From assembly GCA_006538405.1 (NCBI GenBank), contig BJKQ01000002.1:3472001-3536000 (forward strand): a stretch of DNA of 64,000 bases, in the 5' to 3' direction. The translations under genes and the position numbers were made by a program. Position 1 is the first letter of the stretch. Every line of letters begins with the position of its first letter. The notes under the pieces are model-generated. The model was not told where the DNA came from, searched no databases, and saw only the letters and a program-made list of their open reading frames with translations. The DNA comes from Hansfordia pulvinata. Its lineage: Eukaryota > Ascomycota > Sordariomycetes > Xylariales. Of this stretch, positions 58,322 through 64,000 are shown piece after piece.

Positions 58322-61157
58322 TTAGTCGAGCAGATAGATGCGCCAGCCGGTTGCCTCCCTCCCCCCTCCTTTCTCTCCTTTATAGAACATTATACCTTGG
58401 GGGGGCTGTGGCAATACCTTACGAAGACTGCGAGTAGGAACTTTGATCGATAGAAAGGATCACATAGTTGTTTTAGAGTAAAAAAGCCTATTTCCACTCG
58501 GTTTCGACCCTGAGAAATGCTTATATTGACCGTGTTCAAGCTGAGTTCACTTAGAATGCTGAAAATGAACTTTTGAAGAAGCAAAGGAAGGAGCTACCAG
58601 AAAGTCCAGAAGATGGGCTATCTACCTAGCCACTTTTCCACACCGGGACTTCAGAAGTAATTTTATTAGATGCAGAATTGAAAGATCCATTACAAGAGAG
58701 CTGCCTGTTTAATGAAGTGGTGGTGGTAGTGGTGGTGGTGGTGGTAAAGGTCAAGTTCAATTGATTCTAATTCTAGGGGTGCAGGCACTAACATGCAAGC
58801 AGGGGCGGCCTGGGATTGAGTAGTGGAAAGGGTCGAAATGCAGAGGAAACTCAGGAGAGAAAAGTGACCCAAAACCTCTGGAGAAGTGGAATGATAAGAT
58901 GCTCGTAGTGCTAGACTCCGTTCTTCTTGAGCCGGGATCAGACGGGCAGAGAGACAGCAAACGAGGCTTGGTGGAGACAAGGCGATGAGGTGGCGTGGGT
59001 GGCCAGTGGTGATCTACGACCTGAGTATCCGGAGGAAGTCGCAGCTCTGATCAGAGCCTCCAGAGTTACTCGCCTCGTACTCGCAACCCTCTCTGCTTGC
59101 GGGCAATTGTTGATGCCCCACCAGACCCCTGTGGCGACCAGCCAACCAGAGACGTGGAGAGAGGCGCCTGTAGGGGCTCCCGGGGCTGTAAGGGGGCCGA
59201 GACCTGCTAGCCCGGCGCGACGTGGGGCACCGCGACTGCCTGGCACCACGCTGGTTGGCTGCTGCTGCTTTTGCCGCAACAACGCTGCCCCGAGTGCTCG
59301 AAGCAGGCCAGGAAAGAAGGCAGGCGCGATAGGGCCTGTTGTTGTTATTGTTGTTGTTGTTGTTATTGTCATACTCGTCTTGTTGTCGCTCATCGATTCA
59401 GGGCTGTTTTCGTCAGACGCACCTCTCGTCAATTCAGCTTTCACCGTAGCCAGCAACGCCACAGCTGTTGAGGGGGCGCACTCATGCAGTGGACGTGTGG
59501 GCATCGTATCGCAGCAAAAAAAAAAAAAAAAAAAAAAAAAAGGCGCTGTGCGCGTCTCGCAGACTGTTGAGAGGGATCCCCCAGACACGCCTGCGCACTG
59601 CAGAGTGAGGACGCCAGGGCGGACTACCACTTACAGTTAGTACGAGAGCGCGTCGCTGGTCGGTTGCCGGCCACGTTGGCCGCGTACAGTGGCTGCCGGA
59701 GTCTGTGCAGCCCGCCCTGGAGCCCAGCTTCACCCATCTTGGCTGTCTTTGTGGTGTATCTGTACTTGCGTCCGTACCTGCCTACTGATAGAACAGAAGA
59801 GATCTCATGAAATTGAGTGCCCTTCAGATACCACCATGCACGTGCAAGTGTCTGGGATTTCGAGACATTCGAGACCAACTCCGAGTCGTAAGGCTCATCA
59901 TCATATCCGTTGTACAGCTATCGATGCCATGGATCTATTTGTCGATGCTGGCACGCCTCATCTGGCTGCCCGAGTACTCGCGCGTCCAGCGCTGCGCGTG
60001 TCATGACCCTGATCTAATAATCTGCCTATGGCTGCACGGAGGGTAAAGTACCGGTACTCACATTCATCTGCACCTGCATCTGCATCCGCCCCTGCTCCGT
60101 ACGAGTACGAGTACCTAAGGTACTCGCAGTAGCTGCAGCTGGAGCCCAACCACCCAGGACTGCACCTCCCCCCGTACGTCCGCGGCCAGGTACCGACTCA
60201 CCAAGCAATACTTCGCGACAGTCCCCATATGCAGCACCCTTATAGGTCTCTCTCAGGTCAGATGTACATCAGCCTCCGATTGGGTACTCCAGACCCTGCC
60301 TCATTAGCTAACATGGCGGACAGCTCCCATGCAGGGTTGGAGTACGAGTACCACAGGTTGGTAGCACGCGCAGCCCTGGAAGCCCTTCTCACCTCCCAAT
60401 CCGTACCTGCTTGGCTCGCGCCGCCGCTCCCACTCCCCCTTCACCGTTTGTTTCTTTTCCCTCCACCCACGGCCGACGGCGGACTTGTGGCACGCACCGC
60501 ACCGGCGACCTCGCAAAGGACTGCAAGGAGAAAAACCAGACAATCCGCATCGCCAGCCTCTCTGTCGCCGGCTCTCCTCGCCCTGCTCAGGCTGTTGCCC
60601 CCGCCTGGCGCCAGCCCCGTGATTGTAGGTCTCCTGTATTCCCTTCCTGTCTCCCCCTTCCCCAGATCTCGCGACCTCTCCACCGGCCCAGACCACCACC
60701 GCACCGAGGGAATGAGAAGACCAGTATGGGGCTGCCGACCAGACAATCGCGAGCACTGCCACTGGACGTGGCCACTCAAAAACCATCGCCCGCACTCTGT
60801 TCTCGTCCTCCCGCTCCCGGCGGCCGGCGAGGTCGTGCAAAGCCAGCGGCAGAGTTGCCTCGGCTCATCCGCCCAGCCTCCCCCCGTCCGCTCGACTCGA
60901 CGTAAACAAACCACCATTGGCCCCGTCCCGGCTCTCATCACTCGGCCTCGCCCTCTCCCCGGTCCCACCCGACCTCCCAGACCACTGCCTTCATTCGTCG
61001 TACTCGTCGACGCCCTTCTTGTCGCCTACGCCCGCCGTCCGCACGACGCGCTGCTAATGTCCTCCCGCCTTAGACTTTGACGTCGCCCCCGACCCCCCAA
61101 CGGCAAGCTTGGTAAAGACACCACACGAGCCCCTTCCACCCATCACCGTCGCCCATC
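58322..61157. other. Intergenic region upstream of the Mpv17-family gene
   Basis: No supported gene; an open frame at 60229-61080 has repetitive, Pro/Arg-rich translation without a domain. The region holds GGT repeats (58718-58745), GTT repeats (59339-59370), a poly-A tract at 59516-59541 and three TACGAGTA copies (60100, 60106, 60343). C-rich DNA at 60880-61150 is a plausible leader. Confidence 0.4.
59516..59541. repeat. Poly-A tract, about 26 bp
   Basis: Uninterrupted A run in intergenic DNA. No retroelement coding sequence or target-site duplication was seen around it. Confidence 0.9.
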
Positions 61158-62101
61158 ATGTCGGAAAAGGGTGTTGAGGACACCTTCCACCGGGTCGCCG
61201 ACCACATTGCCGACGCCGCCGACGAGTTCCACAACCATGCCCCTATTCCCGGCGCAAGCGGCAGGCATCCCCATCTTGAGAGGATCGGCACCGCCCTCAC
61301 CGGAGGCCGCACCGCCTCCGGCACCAAGGGCTACTTGATGGTGCGTTAACTCCCCCCATGACTGTCTGCTTCATCCTCCTTGCTAACTCCTTCTTTAGTG
61401 GTATATCGACCAGCTTGAGAAGAACCCATTGCGCCTCAAGATCCTCACCTCGGGAACCCTCGCTGGTCTGCAGGAATTCCTTGCCTCTTGGCTCGCCAAG
61501 GACCGCAACAAGCATGGCAACTACTTCACCTCTCGCGTTCCCAAAATGGCCGCCTACGGTGCTCTCGTCAGCGCGCCCATGGGCCACTTCCTCATCTGGC
61601 TGCTGCAGAAGGCCTTCAAGGGCCGCACCAGTCTCAAGTCCAAGATCCTCCAGATTCTTGCCAGCAACCTCATCGTACGTCACACCACATTTCGCGTAAC
61701 CGCAATTGTGCCCCGCGGCTCGTCTTGTTGTCGCCGGTGAACTGACCAGTGCCCAGATTGCGCCCATTCAAAACTCGGTCTACCTGGTCGCCATGGCCCT
61801 CATTGCCGGCGCCCGGACATACCACCAGATTCGCGCCACGGTGCGCGTTGGCTTTATGAAGGTTATGAAGATCTCCTGGATTACCTCCCCCATCTGCCTC
61901 GCCTTCGCCCAGCAGTTCCTGCCCGAGTCTACTTGGATGCCTTTCTTCAACGTCGTCGCCTTCGTCATCGGCACTTACATCAACACCGTCACCAAGAAGA
62001 AGAGGCTTGCCGCCCTTCGCAAGAAGCACTTTGGTGACGGAAGGCCTGGCTCCATGCCCGGCCGTGACGACTACCCCATGGGCCCCAACCCTCCGTACTA
62101 A
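61158..62101 (+). CDS. Mpv17/PMP22-family membrane protein, 267 aa
   Basis: Exons 61158-61340, 61399-61674 and 61757-62101 join in phase 0 (donors GTGCGT and GTACGT; acceptors TTTAG and CCCAG). A soluble N terminus of about 60 residues is followed by YIDQLEKNPLRLKILTSG, the family start, KGRTSLKSKILQILASNL, and four membrane segments. The family signature around WMPFFNVVAF replaces the common W-P-x-x-Q-x-x-N-F form. A basic tail (TKKKRLAALRKKHFG) follows. Mpv17/PMP22/Sym1 proteins sit in peroxisomal or inner mitochondrial membranes and may form channels. The divergent signature and N-terminal extension fit the fungal peroxisomal-type branch, but location is inferred. The frame is intact. Confidence 0.85.
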
Positions 62102-64000
62102 GCAGGGTCTCCGTGGGAGTAGGTGGGCTGTTCGCGGAATGGCCAGCGGGGAGTGTAGTGCCCAAAACGTCTGCTAGGGGGCGCGCGTTGAGTGACTTGC
62201 GACGGTCCTCATTGCTGTCACCACCCATAAGACCGGCTGAGGGCTGTATATTGCGCTTTCGGGGAGAGGAGGATCAAGTCTCGGGCAATGAGACGAGGGC
62301 CGGAGCGGGCGTGATGGTTTATTATCTAAAGGGACGATCAACGATGCTTGGAACATCTATGGTTGTATAATTTCTTTTTTTGTGTAACTGCCTTTTTCCT
62401 ACTCTTCCCAAGAGCGGCCGGCGTGTCTGTCCAGGCACCCGAAAGCTCATGTAGATATAACTGGGTAGACGAAAGGTGTTGTTTCCTGTTCCACTCTTCA
62501 GAACGTTTGGCTGCTGTGATCTTGACGCCGTGTACATTGGCTTGTATCGATCATGCGGAAGCAGCGGGGGTGGGCGGACTGGATCAAGCTGTGATGCGCC
62601 TGCGTGCGAGAATCGGCATGATGAATACTCATTTGATCTTGTCGCAGAACCTAGATTTGGTTCGAGGGCATTATTCGTTTCCCAGAGCACTGGCCACCCG
62701 GTGAGTTTGCTAAGCTCCCATGGACGCCCTTTTCTGTGTCTGCTTCGATTCGTTGCAGCTTCTGCGCTTGAAAGCAGTTTTGGGCCCTCTCCGCCGTAAC
62801 GAGATGGCTTTGTGTCAAGAGGAACTGGCCTAGGTAATTAGTCAGTTGTCTATTCTGAACGTTTCTTCGTTCGAACTGGGCATTTTTTCGTGCCTTAGCA
62901 AAGCTCGACATGGTTGTCTTGGCACTGCACGCACAGCCACGAGGCGTAATTGCAGTCTTGTCCAGGTTGCGTAGTTTGCCCGCGGCCCTGAGCCCGTGGC
63001 CACCCCGGCTGCGCAGATCTCGTGGCTGTCGAAGCTTCAAAGTTCCCACGGGTCACACCCTGAGGGGCGAGAGACGACGGCGACCGGGGGGCCGGCCGGG
63101 GGGCTGGGTGGCGGCCGGGATCCACCGCGGGGCCGGGCAGTCTCCGCCGAATCGGCCGCCGATCCCCCGGGCAGTAGCTCTCCGAAACTGTCGCGCCGGA
63201 GGCGGAGAGGGGAGGGGTGGCACCGACGAAAATACCCCACAATGCTCCGACGCTGGACGCGGGCCTGCAGGCTCGCGACACAGCGCTTTGGTCATGCGGC
63301 TCCCAGCGCGATTTGGTTCGTTGTCTTTGAGCAGAGTTCTTTCCCCTCGAACACATGCTTCGAGCTGACCCTTGGCGGGTGGGCACTGTTTGTATCGCCT
63401 CCGAGACTCAAAAGACGTGCGGGGGCTCTCCGTGGTGGCTCTGACACGCGAGCCTGCGCTTCGCGGCTACGTCGTCGTCTCGCGCAAAGTGTGCTCCTTT
63501 GACGTTCGACCTTGATGCCGTTCTGCCGTCTTCAGATGCTCCCGAGGGAGGGGTTGTCTCGTCAGTGAAAATTCCGCTTTTCGTGTCTGGGGGGCTGGCC
63601 CCGCAGCACAGCTCAGCCTTGTTACTGCCAGTACCTTGACGGCGAAGTGGCTCGGGCATCACCGGCGGTGGCTGAGAAGAGGACGGAGCTGCAGAGGCCG
63701 AGCCTCCTTCCAGGGCTCTGCAGAGCCACACTCTTCGCGGGGCTCACAAGCTGATGATCGGGTGTTTTGGGGTGTTTTGGAGTCGTGAATAAGCCCTCGT
63801 AGTCACGCCGTCCAAACGACGAAAGCTCACGAGTCAAAAAAAAAAAAAAAAAAACCCTCGGCATGGAGAGCCGTAGATCCTTCTCAGTGCGTGGCAGGAT
63901 GTGGGAAGCGGTGGAGTCCTCGTCGTAAGAGCAGACCGCGGAATCAAGGCGTTCGTCTCCAGCCCGTCACCCTGCCATGGCCAGCTACCTATAGACATGC
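62102..64000. other. 3' flank of the Mpv17-family gene and intergenic region
   Basis: The first 250 bp are probably 3' UTR. I see no supported gene after that; long frames at 62895-63502 on both strands are products of high GC. A poly-A tract of about 19 lies at 63836-63854, and the direct repeat GGGTGTTTTGG occurs twice at 63760-63780. Confidence 0.4.

Noticed and set aside
59516..59541. Poly-A tail of an inserted retroelement or processed pseudogene
   Set aside because: No coding remnant or target-site duplication on either side; treated as a simple homopolymer.
60229..61080. Open frame of 283 codons upstream of the Mpv17-family gene
   Set aside because: The translation is Pro/Arg/Leu-rich with no domain and overlaps antisense frames of similar length; it looks like GC-rich leader DNA.

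Overview
This window is nuclear DNA from a filamentous ascomycete, most likely a Sordariomycete (Pezizomycotina). The reasons are GC-rich coding sequence, introns mostly 47-135 bp long with GTRNGT donors and CTAAC/CTGAC branch sites, a HET-domain gene, a CSB/Rad26 orthologue with the Pezizomycotina-type C-terminal tail, and gene-poor stretches rich in TACCTA and TACGAGTA words. There are no bacterial operons, CRISPR arrays, tRNA or rRNA genes.

Layout. 0-6 kb: the 3' end of a microsomal-type epoxide hydrolase gene (+), then three minus-strand genes: a 92-aa membrane protein, a 119-aa basic secreted protein and a 200-aa secreted protein. 6.3-9.4 kb: convergent MED10 (Mediator, +) and LEU2-type 3-isopropylmalate dehydrogenase (-). 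10.6-13.9 kb: a long Q-rich protein with a C-terminal PHD finger (-). 13.9-20.9 kb: gene-poor. 20.9-23.7 kb: PHS1 3-hydroxyacyl-CoA dehydratase (+), convergent with a GHSMG alpha/beta hydrolase (-). 23.7-31.2 kb: gene-poor. 31.2-32.8 kb: a fungal-specific disordered protein (+). 37.8-41.8 kb: a HET-domain protein (+), convergent with an unrecognised gene (-). 42.9-46.5 kb: RAD26/CSB SNF2 ATPase (+). 47.8-50.8 kb: divergent ribosomal protein genes uS11 (-) and uL30 (+). The second uL30 intron carries a box C/D snoRNA whose guide matches the LSU rRNA site methylated by yeast snR39b. 51.7-52.7 kb: ISA2 Fe-S assembly (-). 54.4-55.9 kb: a fungal cysteine-containing protein gene (+) with an in-frame TAG and an apparent one-nucleotide exon. 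57.8-58.3 kb: a small cysteine-rich secreted precursor (+). 61.2-62.1 kb: an Mpv17/PMP22 family membrane protein (+).

The genes do not form one pathway. Housekeeping genes (transcription, translation, leucine synthesis, very-long-chain fatty acid elongation, Fe-S assembly, transcription-coupled repair) are mixed with accessory ones (HET, small secreted proteins). A window-wide oddity is that at least eight genes, including the near-invariant uS11 and uL30, are each broken by what looks like exactly one missing base. Assembly errors are the likeliest cause. These loci are annotated as intact genes with a probable sequencing deletion. About 30 copies of TACGAGTA/TACTCGTA lie in the intergenic DNA and none was seen in coding exons.
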